This document shows positions 1 through 7,784 of a stretch of 64,000 nt of DNA, in pieces; the first letter of the stretch is position 1; each line of letters opens with the position of its first letter. Location of the stretch: positions 1 to 64,000 of the forward strand of contig NZ_JABXKQ010000042.1 of assembly GCF_017114945.1 (NCBI RefSeq), written 5' to 3'. The stretch comes from Nostoc sp. JL34 (GTDB taxonomy: Bacteria > Cyanobacteriota > Cyanobacteriia > Cyanobacteriales > Nostocaceae). The notes beneath the pieces were generated by a model, which ran no database searches, was not told the origin of the DNA, and worked only from the letters and a program-made list of their open reading frames with translations. The translations under genes and the position numbers were made by a program.

Positions 1-612
1 ATGGTAAGAAGCCTTGGGCTACTGTTCCCATATATGCTGCATGTTGAGGTTGCAGATTGTCGAGAAATACGAAACTGCGTAATTCTATTCCCAAGATTTT
101 GCTCTCCAGTCGTGAGGGTAAAAGTTATCTATTGCAAGAGACAAGCGTCTAGCTAGCGTCTAGCTTGACAATATATGGTGTAATTAGGCGCAAATTCCGT
201 TTAACGGATTTACACCCGTGTGTCAAATTGCAATTATAAAAACCAATACTTATTTAAAAGATCCTTGTCGTAGGATAAAATTTGCTTTGATCGCACGACA
301 TAATTTTTGTTTAACACAGCTACTTTGTAAACACCTTGACCCTTTTACATTACCCCAGTTTTACCCCAAAATTGACTATTAAATTAACTATTGGGGTAAA
401 CACCTTGATATTACATTTTTACTGTCGATTGCCAAATTATTTAACCTCAAAGACATTACAAATCTGAAGCCAACCGCCAATTAGGAGAATTGGAGTTAGG
501 GCAATATGTAGACTGATTAGCGTGGCGATCGCCTGCTGCAATTCTCTGGCTTCACCATCGCCTTAACTAGTCACTGCATCGTAAAAATAGATCGAGTTGA
601 TTTTAGTAAGCA
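1..612. other. Left-edge stretch without a supported gene
   Basis: No convincing coding region is visible. A frame open from the first base closes at 156 but resembles no family I know; it could be the 3' end of a gene cut by the window edge. Around 145-168 an 11-bp unit AGCGTCTAGCT is tandemly duplicated. The rest is AT-rich. Confidence 0.5.
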
Positions 613-615
613 AAA

Positions 616-846
616 AGGCATATTGCCTTCTCAATATGCGCGATCGCCTTCTCATTTCAGTAGATCGCGCACTCATTAAGGCATATTGCCTTCTCAATAT
701 GCGCGATCGCCTTCTCATTTCAGTAGATCGCGCACTCATTTTGGTATTTTCCGCAAGTAAATAGGCATATTGCCTTCTCAATATGCGCGATCGCTTTCTC
801 ATTTCAGTAGATCGCGCACTCATTTTGGTGTTTTCCGCAAGCAAAC
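616..846. repeat. Three copies of a 62-bp HIP1-containing repeat
   Basis: Near-identical 62-bp units start at 616, 679 and 763, each opening with the hairpin AGGCATATTGCCT and carrying a HIP1-type GCGATCGC core (GCGATCGCT in unit 3), ending in GCGCACTCATT. Units 2 and 3 are each followed by a 22-bp spacer of the form TTGGTRTTTTCCGCAAG, so the period is 63 then 84 bp. The minus strand is open across it, but that frame only translates the repeat. Confidence 0.85.
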
Positions 847-1027
847 AGGCAAATTGTTTTCAAATTTACCTGTTTGCTAACTCATTTCAGTAATTTCTGC
901 ACTGATGACAACTATCGCGCTTGTAGCAAAAGGCATTGCAGATTTGCCAAAATTCTCTCAAGCCAATTGATACGTAAGTTTTTTAAGGTAAAGAATATTA
1001 ACCGTACTATATTACGAGGTCTATATC

Positions 1028-1456
1028 ATGGCTCGTCAAAAAAGAACCTCTAAGATGTTAGAAAAAGCAGTGCGCCGTGCTGCTGGCATTAATTCAATCG
1101 ATCCAAATTTAGATTTAGGCAATGGACTCACCCTAACTGCCTTCTCAACTCTCATTGAGACGATGCGAACCAGAGAGAATACATACAACAGCGCCCTTTC
1201 CAGCTTAGATAAGTTCTACCGGGAAATGCTAGAAACAGAGTGCGAGTTGGCAGATATGGCAGAACACATGCTGTTAGGAGTTGCAACTCGATATGGCAAA
1301 AGCAGTGTAGAGTACGGCATGGCGGGAGGAGTTCCAAAGAACCAGCACCGTAAGGGACTGCGAGGCGAGTCGTCAACTTCTAGTTCACAGCAACCGTCAT
1401 TTATTGCCAATGTGGACAGCAACGGAAATGGAAAGGAACCAGCAGCAACAAGTTAG
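1028..1456 (+). CDS. Small conserved cyanobacterial hypothetical protein
   Basis: This is a 142-residue protein of unknown function. A GAGG sequence about ten bases upstream of the ATG supports the start. The first 18 residues are basic (MARQKRTSKMLEK...), residues 40-90 look helical and acidic, then comes a YGKSSVEYGMAGG segment and a Ser/Gln/Asn-rich, probably disordered tail from about residue 112. There is no signal peptide or membrane segment. It stands alone between repeat-rich spacers. The helical core and conserved-looking YGMAGG segment suggest a real gene, but I cannot assign a family. Confidence 0.75.
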   Translation: MARQKRTSKMLEKAVRRAAGINSIDPNLDLGNGLTLTAFSTLIETMRTRENTYNSALSSLDKFYREMLETECELADMAEHMLLGVATRYGKSSVEYGMAGGVPKNQHRKGLRGESSTSSSQQPSFIANVDSNGNGKEPAATS

Positions 1457-1671
1457 AATGTGCGCTATTCCTCAAAATTTTGTTAACAAACTTAAATCTA
1501 CCGTCCCCACCAAGAATCAAACAGCTTAACGCTTGCCTTCAAGGGCGATCGCACTTCAGCAACAGTTACTTTCAGAACAAAATTGTCGAGATTTAGGAAT
1601 TCCATATAATGAGTGCTGAGTCAAGACTCATTGCAATACTGCGTAGGTTTTGCCTAAAAAAGCACTCCGAG

Positions 1672-1704
1672 GTAGGTTGGGTTTCGTTCCTCAATCCAAC
1701 CTAC
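1672..1704. repeat. Dispersed hairpin GTAGGTTGG...CCAACCTAC
   Basis: This is an inverted repeat with arms GTAGGTTGGGTTT and CAATCCAACCTAC around a 7-base loop, in the 419-bp spacer before hspA. The sequence type is a common intergenic palindrome in Nostoc genomes. It could act as a terminator or be a mobile relic. The rest of the spacer (1457-1875) shows nothing else I can name. Confidence 0.6.
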
Positions 1705-1875
1705 GAATTGTAAATTCACCATACATAATTTCCTCAGAAAGTCCTTAGATTTCTTCTCTATAGTGACAACAAAGGTTCAGCTCTGGGAGGATAGCAACGT
1801 TGTCTTTGCTACTTACAAAACCCAGTTTATAGGTTGGATTCACAACACTCAAGTATAGATAGGAGACTTAAAATT

Positions 1876-2346
1876 ATGGCACTCGTTCGTTGGGAACCTT
1901 TCCGAGAAGTTGAAACTTTGCAACGGCAGTTCAACCGCTTGTTTGATGAAATAGTACCGACAGGTCGTAGAACAGAGGAAGGCATTGCTTTTATCCCCCC
2001 CGCCGAGATAGAAGAAACCCCCGATGCGGTTCATCTTAAGGTAGAAATTCCCGGTCTAGACCGCAAAGACCTAGATGTGCAGGTATCGCCAGAGGCAGTG
2101 TCTATTTCCGGTGAGCGCAAGTCAGAAATCAAAACCGAAGAAAGAGGCATCACCCGCACCGAATTCCGCTATGGCAGGTTTCAACGCGTGATTCCGCTGC
2201 CTACCCGTGTCCAGCACGATCAGGTACAAGCAGAATACAAAGATGGCATTCTCAAGCTGAGGCTGCCCAAGGCTGAAGAAGATAAGAACAAGGTTGTGAA
2301 AGTAAACTTAGGTGACGGGCACAGGGGCAACGGGCAAGGGCAGTGA
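1876..2346 (+). CDS. hspA: Small heat-shock protein, Hsp20/alpha-crystallin family
   Basis: This is a 156-residue ATP-independent chaperone that holds unfolding proteins in the cytosol and at thylakoid surfaces. The start is the ATG at 1876, preceded by AGGAGA; an in-frame ATG at 1834 would add 14 non-homologous residues. The N-terminus MALVRWEPFREVETLQRQFN is the typical Hsp20 entry helix. The alpha-crystallin domain covers about residues 40-143, with VEIPGLDRKDLDVQV and the closing DGILKLRLPK strand. The C-terminal I-x-I anchor is replaced by a VVKV-like segment. Only 16 bp separate it from the HdeD-family gene, so the two are probably cotranscribed as a stress pair. I did not find a CIRCE operator upstream. 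Confidence 0.93.
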   Translation: MALVRWEPFREVETLQRQFNRLFDEIVPTGRRTEEGIAFIPPAEIEETPDAVHLKVEIPGLDRKDLDVQVSPEAVSISGERKSEIKTEERGITRTEFRYGRFQRVIPLPTRVQHDQVQAEYKDGILKLRLPKAEEDKNKVVKVNLGDGHRGNGQGQ

Positions 2347-2362
2347 CGCAATTGCAAAAGCT

Positions 2363-2923
2363 ATGACTTCTGAAAATTTTCGAGACACTAAAGCAAATTT
2401 AGGATGGTCAATTGTCTTAGGAACTTTGATGATTCTGCTAGGAATTGCAGCGATTGCAGAACCATTTATTGCCACTATTGCCATCACAATCGTCTTTTCC
2501 TGGACTTTAATTATTGCTGGTATCGTCCGAATTGTTCATGCATTTCAATCACGTCACAAACGAGGCTTCTGGACAAAGCTAGTAGTTGGCATTCTATACG
2601 CAATTGGTGGAATTTTGTTAATTACCAACATCTTTGGTGCTGCACTTTCTCTCACCTTAGCTTTTGGAATTGTCATTTTTACTGAGGGTGTATTGGAGGT
2701 GATTGCAGCATTTCAAATGCGTCGAGATCCAAACTGGGGTTGGGTACTATTTAGCGGGATCATGGCTATTATTCTAGGAATTTTTATTCTGGCTCGATGG
2801 CCTGTCAGCGCAGTTTGGGTATTGGGAGCATTTGTAGGGATTAATTTTTTGTTTACGGGCGTTTGGATGATCGTGCTTCCATTAGCTTCTCGTAGCCTTC
2901 CTGACCATAGGGCAAGAGTTTAG
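2363..2923 (+). CDS. HdeD-family (DUF308) membrane protein
   Basis: This 186-residue protein has six predicted transmembrane segments arranged as three pairs, each with the DUF308 pattern G-hydrophobic-AxxEP/GG-ILL. E. coli HdeD, the family namesake, is linked to acid resistance; the cyanobacterial function is unknown. I start at the ATG at 2363 (MTSENFRDTKANLGW), because the longer frame beginning at 2312 overlaps the hspA tail and adds a Gly/Thr-rich leader. It follows hspA by 16 bp on the same strand, which suggests a stress operon acting at the inner membrane. Confidence 0.88.
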   Translation: MTSENFRDTKANLGWSIVLGTLMILLGIAAIAEPFIATIAITIVFSWTLIIAGIVRIVHAFQSRHKRGFWTKLVVGILYAIGGILLITNIFGAALSLTLAFGIVIFTEGVLEVIAAFQMRRDPNWGWVLFSGIMAIILGIFILARWPVSAVWVLGAFVGINFLFTGVWMIVLPLASRSLPDHRARV

Positions 2924-3133
2924 TCTAAATCTCCAACTCAAACTTAGCTCGAGTTTATCCAAAATTAAGAACTTAGTTATCTTGATACGGCAAAAACCAA
3001 AAACCTTAGCTTTTTGGCAGAAAGTTTTTCGATGTCACTGATTATCGGTGAAATCGAAAAAGTAAAACTACTGTCCTACAAAGGTTTCAGCGTCAGCTTG
3101 AGCGTTGTCAAAAAATGGATAAAGTCGAGCTAA

Positions 3134-3297
3134 GAGGATGTTTGAAAAGTTTTTTTGGTAACATCTAAGCCTCAAAAACCTAACCCCCCAGCCCCCCTTC
3201 CCTACAAGGGAATGGGGGTCTCAAAACCTCTTGACCTTTCGGGGAGAGGAATGGAAGGGGGGTTTTGAGTATACTTTATAACCTTTCAAACAACCTC
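3134..3297. mobile_element. MITE-like element, copy 1 (164 bp)
   Basis: The element runs from GAGGATGTTTGAAAAGTT to ACCTTTCAAACAACCTC, so its ends are imperfect inverted repeats. It is flanked by TAA at 3131-3133 and TAA at 3298-3300. The interior carries GGGG/CCCC-rich inverted segments and no coding capacity. Copies 2-4 are at 4056, 32493 and 39076. Copy 1 has the same orientation as copy 4 and is opposite to copies 2 and 3. It fills most of the 504-bp spacer 2924-3427. Confidence 0.88.
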
Positions 3298-3427
3298 TAA
3301 TACTTTTTAAATTTGCCGCGATCGCACTGCAAAAGGCGATCGCAGCTTCCAAGTACAACATTTCTTCAATATTCAATATGAGATTGACGATGATAACTCT
3401 TTTACCTATCAAAAAGGAGATACAAAG

Positions 3428-3994
3428 ATGACAGATACGAATGAACTCCTCAAGACTGGTGGCGGTGTTGACCATTTATCCTCTTACTTGTTTCACCTTG
3501 AAGCTTTGCCCTCTAATCAGCACGAAGGAGGGAACTTACGTGGTGCAAACGAAGAAAATTGGCCGGTTCTTGTCGGACAAAATGGTGCTGTCTATTTAAT
3601 TCGGCTCGAGCCTGGCGGCGTTCGGGAACCACATTGGCATCCAAACGCATGGGAGATAAACTACGTTATATCAGGTTCGGCTAAGTGGGTGATTCTTGGT
3701 ACTCAACAAGAGAATTATACATTTGAAGCACGTAAGGGCGATGTAGTATTTGCCCCTCAAGGCTTCTTTCACTACTTTGAAAATGCTAGTGATAATGAAG
3801 AACTTGTTGTCTTTATTGTCTTTAACAGTAGTACGTCAGAGGCATACAACGACATCGGGATTGTCAACTCAATCAGCCTTATACCGAACGATATTTTGGC
3901 TACGTTGTTCGGTGTTTCTCCCGATTTCTTTAACAACCTACCAAAGATTGTGAAGCCTGTCACCATTGTCAAGAAGCGGTCATCTCATTCCTAA
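3428..3994 (+). CDS. Single-cupin protein resembling one half of oxalate decarboxylase
   Basis: This is a 188-residue metal-binding cupin. Motif 1 reads GGVREPHWHPNAWEINYVIS with ligands His69, His71 and Glu76. Motif 2 is GDVVFAPQGFFHYFEN with His115, giving the full 3-His/1-Glu site. The wording matches the cupin halves of bicupin oxalate decarboxylases, but only one cupin is present (about residues 50-140), so the substrate is uncertain. AAAGGAGAT just upstream of the ATG is a strong ribosome-binding site. There is no signal peptide. It lies alone between two MITE copies in opposite orientation. Confidence 0.82.
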   Translation: MTDTNELLKTGGGVDHLSSYLFHLEALPSNQHEGGNLRGANEENWPVLVGQNGAVYLIRLEPGGVREPHWHPNAWEINYVISGSAKWVILGTQQENYTFEARKGDVVFAPQGFFHYFENASDNEELVVFIVFNSSTSEAYNDIGIVNSISLIPNDILATLFGVSPDFFNNLPKIVKPVTIVKKRSSHS

Positions 3995-4055
3995 TTCTAT
4001 TTAGCAAAAACCCAAATCAACCTCAGATTTTCCTTAGATTTGCCAACTAGCATTA

Positions 4056-4219
4056 GAGGTTGTTTGAAAAGTTGTAAAGTATACTCAAAACCCCGCTTCC
4101 ATTCCTCTCCCTGAAAGGTCAAGAGGCTTTGAAACCCCCATTCCTTTGTAGGGAAGGGGGGCTGGGGGGTTAGGTTTTCGAGGCTTAGATGTTACTAAAA
4201 AAACTTTTCAAACATCCTC
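4056..4219. mobile_element. MITE-like element, copy 2 (164 bp)
   Basis: Same family as 3134-3297 in the opposite orientation: it starts GAGGTTGTTTGAAAAGTT and ends AACTTTTCAAACATCCTC. Flanks are TTA at 4053-4055 and TTA at 4220-4222, the complement of the TAA duplication of copy 1. It lies 61 bp downstream of the cupin gene and before the end of the convergent receiver gene. Confidence 0.9.
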
Positions 4220-4295
4220 TTAGATTCAGATTAGTTAATTTGTTCAAGTTCAGCAAACAATCTCTATGTTATCGCTGGATTATCGCCCTCTAACC

Positions 4296-4679
4296 TCACC
4301 ACCCCAGTTGCTCAATAATCTGCTCGCCAAGCTGCAAGACATTGAACGGCTTCAGGATCACTCCAACAAAGTCAGAGGGGTCAAATTCCAGCGAATCAAA
4401 TGACGGGTCTGTAGCGGTAAACAAAATAACCGGAATAGACTGCGTAGCCGGATTAGTTTTCAAAGATTGCAGCATGGTCAGTCCATCTTCACCATACAAG
4501 CTCAGATCGAGCAAAATCACGTCCGGTTGCTGCATTTTTGCCTGCATCAGTCCTGCCTGTGCAGACTCAGCGGTGAAGATTTTCCAGTTTTTAAGGTGTT
4601 CTAGGGTGAACTTGACAATGGTACATAGGTCGGGTTCGTCGTCAATCACCAGAATGCATCGATTTGTATAAGAGGACAT
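4296..4679 (-). CDS. Stand-alone response-regulator receiver domain
   Basis: This 127-residue protein is only a CheY-like receiver. All the key residues are present: acidic pair Asp13/Asp14 (VIDDEPD), phosphoacceptor Asp58 (ILLDLS), Thr88 in the ILFTAT strand and Lys110-Pro111. There is no output domain, so it probably acts by protein contact or as a phosphate shuttle. No histidine kinase is adjacent, so its partner cannot be read from context. It is the only minus-strand gene in this stretch. Confidence 0.9.
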   Translation of the reverse strand: MSSYTNRCILVIDDEPDLCTIVKFTLEHLKNWKIFTAESAQAGLMQAKMQQPDVILLDLSLYGEDGLTMLQSLKTNPATQSIPVILFTATDPSFDSLEFDPSDFVGVILKPFNVLQLGEQIIEQLGW

Positions 4680-4732
4680 AATACCAATTTGTAATTCGTA
4701 ATTCGTAATGAAAGGGCGTCAAATTTAATCTA

Positions 4733-5368
4733 GTTTCATGCGATCCAACTTGCGTATAAATCGGATTTTCTTCCAACACAAGGGGAAGAAAATCTGATTT
4801 ATTTTATTGAAGTCCAGTCTCAAACTGACACAGAAATTTATTCACTCCTATTTTCAGAAATTTCTTTATACTTACGCCAAAATAAACCTAAAAATTCTTG
4901 CGAGGAGTAGTTATCTATCCCAATCGCAGGCTAGACACAGCAGATATCAAGAATTACAGTGAATTTGTCACTAGCAAGCGCGTCAGTCGCATTTATCTTA
5001 ATGAATTAGGTGAAACAGCATCATTGCCCGTTGCAATTGCTACGATCAAATTAGTGGTCGATGAAGAGGAGACAGCAATTACATCTGCTAGGCAGTTAAT
5101 AGACAGAACCCAGCAAGAAATCAACATCGAACCACAACGGCGGCAGTTACCCTTCGGGTGCGCCAGTTATTCATGGGGAAACCCCCATCGCCCTTGGCGT
5201 CTCCCCTTGGGAGAAGACCACACTGGCTTACTATTATTAGAATTGATAGAGACAATATTAGTTTACAAGTTTCCGGCGATGAGTCGAGAGGAGATTGAAG
5301 GTATGTTTGGGTTAAGTGATTTGAAACAAATAAATATTCCTGCTATTTTCCATTCCTATAATTTTTAA
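4733..5368 (+). pseudogene. Decayed DUF2887/Rpn-type (PD-(D/E)XK transposase-like) gene
   Basis: Two frames together make one DUF2887-like protein. 4733-4909 encodes LAYKSDFLP...IYFIEVQSQTDTE...LYLRQNKPKNS and then stops. The family text continues at once in another frame from 4898 (RGVVIYPNRR...), as if one base had been lost in TCTTG(G)CGA. The normal N-terminus (roughly 60 residues) is absent and a stop lies directly upstream. Near residue 84 of the second frame about 29 codons of hairpin-rich repeat are inserted, after which the family sequence resumes (LLLLELIETILVYKF). A TTG-started product from 4898 could still be made but would lack the nuclease core. The family comprises recombination-promoting nucleases. 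Confidence 0.8.
5141..5227. repeat. Hairpin-cluster repeat inserted in frame in the DUF2887 gene
   Basis: About 87 bp interrupts the DUF2887-like frame. It contains successive short hairpins: ACCCTTCGGGT, ATGGGGAAACCCCCAT and CTCCCCTTGGGAG. Its length keeps the frame open. The composition is typical of Nostoc palindromic intergenic repeats. Confidence 0.65.
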
Positions 5369-5376
5369 TTTTTTCT

Positions 5377-6432
5377 ATGATTTCGCTCTCTCCCATTCTC
5401 CAAGCTAGACTCTCCCAACCCCTCAAAATTGGCTCCTTCGAGGTAAAAAGTCGGGTTCTCCAGTCGCCTTTATCTGGAGTTACGGATCTGGTGTTTCGCC
5501 GTCTTGTCCGTCGCTATGCGCCAGATTCGATGATGTATACCGAAATGGTGAATGCTACGGGGTTGCATTATGTTAAGCAGTTACCCAAAATCATGGAGGT
5601 AGACCCCAATGAACGCCCAATTAGCGTTCAACTATTTGATTGTCGTCCAGATTTTTTAGCAGAAGCAGCAATCAAGGCAGTTGCCGAAGGTGCTGATACT
5701 GTTGATATTAATATGGGTTGTCCGGTTAATAAAATCACTAAAAATGGTGGCGGTTCTTCGTTGTTGCGGCAACCAGAAGTAGCAGAGGCAATTGTGCGGG
5801 AAGTGGTAAAAGCTGTTGATGTCCCTGTGACAGTAAAAACCCGTATTGGCTGGAATGATAACGAAATTACTATTCTCGACTTTGCCAAGCGGATGGAAGA
5901 TGCCGGGGCGAAAATGATTACGGTACATGGACGCACTCGTGCCCAAGGGTACAATGGCAATGCGCGTTGGGAATGGATTACCCGTGTAAAAGAAGTGCTT
6001 TCTATCCCAGTGATTGGGAACGGAGATATTTTTTCTGTTGAAGCGGCGGTGAAATGTTTAGAACAAACTGGCGCTGATGGTGTGATGTGTTCCCGTGGAA
6101 CTTTGGGTTATCCATTTTTGGTGGGAGAAATTGATCACTTCCTGAAAACTGGGGAGATATTACCGCCACCAACCCCAATTGGACGTTTGGAATGTGCAAG
6201 AGATCATTTACAAGCCTTGTGGGAATATAAAGGCGATCGCGGTGTGCGTCAAGCCCGCAAGCACATGACTTGGTATGCTAAGGGTTTCGTTGGTGCTGCC
6301 GAACTCCGAGGACAGCTAAGTTTAGTTGAAAAAGTTGATCAAGGTTTGGCAATGATTGACCAAGCAATTGAAAAATTGGCTAATGGTTATGAACTAGAGG
6401 AAGAAGCAGAAGGTAGCTTGGTAATGCTTTAA
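5377..6432 (+). CDS. tRNA-dihydrouridine synthase
   Basis: This 351-residue FMN enzyme uses NADPH to reduce specific uridines in the tRNA D-loop and other loops. The TIM barrel opens with PLSGVTDLVFRRLVRRY. The catalytic cysteine is Cys115 in INMGCPVNKITKNGGG, and the VKTRIGW, VHGRTRAQGY and GNGDIF phosphate/FMN strands follow in family order. The C-terminal helical tRNA-binding domain contains RQARKHMTWYAKGF. The start is 8 bp after the stop of the decayed nuclease gene. I do not assign a DusA/B/C subclass. Confidence 0.95.
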   Translation: MISLSPILQARLSQPLKIGSFEVKSRVLQSPLSGVTDLVFRRLVRRYAPDSMMYTEMVNATGLHYVKQLPKIMEVDPNERPISVQLFDCRPDFLAEAAIKAVAEGADTVDINMGCPVNKITKNGGGSSLLRQPEVAEAIVREVVKAVDVPVTVKTRIGWNDNEITILDFAKRMEDAGAKMITVHGRTRAQGYNGNARWEWITRVKEVLSIPVIGNGDIFSVEAAVKCLEQTGADGVMCSRGTLGYPFLVGEIDHFLKTGEILPPPTPIGRLECARDHLQALWEYKGDRGVRQARKHMTWYAKGFVGAAELRGQLSLVEKVDQGLAMIDQAIEKLANGYELEEEAEGSLVML

Positions 6433-6669
6433 AAAGTTGACTTTATCACATAAATCTATGTCAACTATAACACTTTTGATATCGATTAACTGTGAGGTTG
6501 CATAGTACAAAAGGCTTAAGCCCCAAGTATTTCCCAGCCTGATTTTGTGCAGCTAGACGAATTATTAGCTTGAAAATGAATGTAGATAGAAATTTGATAA
6601 AAAAGCAGCTTCCAGGATGAATCCCCAAGAAGCTTCAAACCCAATAACGCTGCTAAAAAAGAAAGTTAC

Positions 6670-6990
6670 CTATCGTTTCCGAGAGCGAATTTCTCTTAAA
6701 CTCCGTCTCAACTGCTCTAGTTTATGACTGGAATATCTTACCATCAGAGTACAAAATGCCGTGGAAATGAAGCCTGTAGCAGTTGTGGCAGTTCCTTCGT
6801 GAGCTTTGCCACAAAATAATAGGACTGCTCCAATTGCACTAATAAATAGGGAAGTGTAAATCGCCACTTGACATAAATTAAATGTCTGTTGTGCTTGACG
6901 CAGATATTCTTGTAAGATAAGCTCTTCAAATTTCTGGGACTGATAAGAATCGGGTTGGGGCATGTTGGACAGTGAAGATTTACTGCTCAT
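6670..6990 (-). CDS. Two-TM protein of the cyanobacterial TRADD-N-associated type
   Basis: I take the ATG at 6990 (MSSKSSLSNMPQPD), giving 106 residues; the longer frame to 7068 adds a Cys/Phe-rich leader without support. A helical segment LQEYLRQAQQTFNLCQVA leads into two hydrophobic spans at about residues 44-62 and 68-85, then a basic helix. This layout resembles the cyanobacterial domain described as TRADD-N-associated 2-TM (CyanoTRADDas_TM), found in predicted conflict or cell-death proteins. Here it is free-standing with no effector beside it. The assignment is from memory of the pattern and is tentative. Confidence 0.6.
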   Translation of the reverse strand: MSSKSSLSNMPQPDSYQSQKFEELILQEYLRQAQQTFNLCQVAIYTSLFISAIGAVLLFCGKAHEGTATTATGFISTAFCTLMVRYSSHKLEQLRRSLREIRSRKR

Positions 6991-7784
6991 AATAGAGTTG
7001 TTTGAGTGTGTAAGTACTGTGCAAAAATAAAGTTGTAGTAAACATGAAAACCTTGAAAAAGAATGCACAATTCTGCATTCTTTCTGTGGGCATTCAGACT
7101 AGCCACTACGAAAGTTGACCACCAAATTTTCAATTTTTTGATGGTGCAAAAATGCCGATTATTCATCCGCCAGTCGTACAGAATTCAGAATGAATTATGA
7201 TAACTGACACCTTTATTCTGTTTTGATAAAAAAACCTACTTTGCCTCTGGCTAATGCCAAGGACTTTGCTCTTTTTCTAGAAGGTAGTTAGTGGAGTTAA
7301 AGCAAGAATCTTGGATAACTTAGTACACGTCACTGCAAAAAAGGGTCGGAAATCAAAATTTTCACGAACCTAGCACAGTTCATCCATAATGAATAATTCC
7401 GTACCTGATTTATGAAATGCTGTACTTAGATAAAATTTAGATAACCTCTTAAGCTGCATCACCAGCTAGGCTGTCAGGTTTAATTCCACCATGCTTTGAA
7501 AAATAATCTGGTCTTGCCACTAAAAACAATTTCTTCTCTTGATTAAACCTTTGGTCATTGCTGAATCGAAGGATGAAGTTTTAGTTTTAACTATTAAAAT
7601 GTAAAACTCCTTATTCTCTCTGCGTTTGTACGCCTCTATGTGAGAAATATCATCTTGCAAATATGCAACACCAACCTTTTTACCAAATCAACACCGTCAC
7701 CCCAAATAGAGACTTTAGGCTAGATATTCCTTAAAAGTTACCAGTGGGGTGGGTGTGTTAACCATTTAGATTAACTGTTTAACC
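6991..7784. other. Long spacer, nothing recognised
   Basis: About 790 bp between two minus-strand genes. I see no ORF worth reporting, no tRNA, and no repeat of the families listed here. It contains the 5' leader of the two-TM gene and the 3' flank of ald. Confidence 0.5.

Noticed and set aside
1-156. 51-codon frame at the left edge
   Set aside because: Cys/Val/Arg-rich sequence with no family resemblance; it may be the end of a gene but nothing in the window supports it.
563-844. 93-codon minus-strand frame over the triple repeat
   Set aside because: It only translates the repeat (SARSTEMRKRSRILRR units) and has no independent support.
1457-1875. CIRCE or other heat-shock operator before hspA
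   Set aside because: I searched by eye for TTAGCACTC-N9-GAGTGCTAA and found none.
3221-3475. 84-codon minus-strand frame over MITE copy 1
   Set aside because: It overlaps the repeat and the start of the cupin gene and matches nothing.
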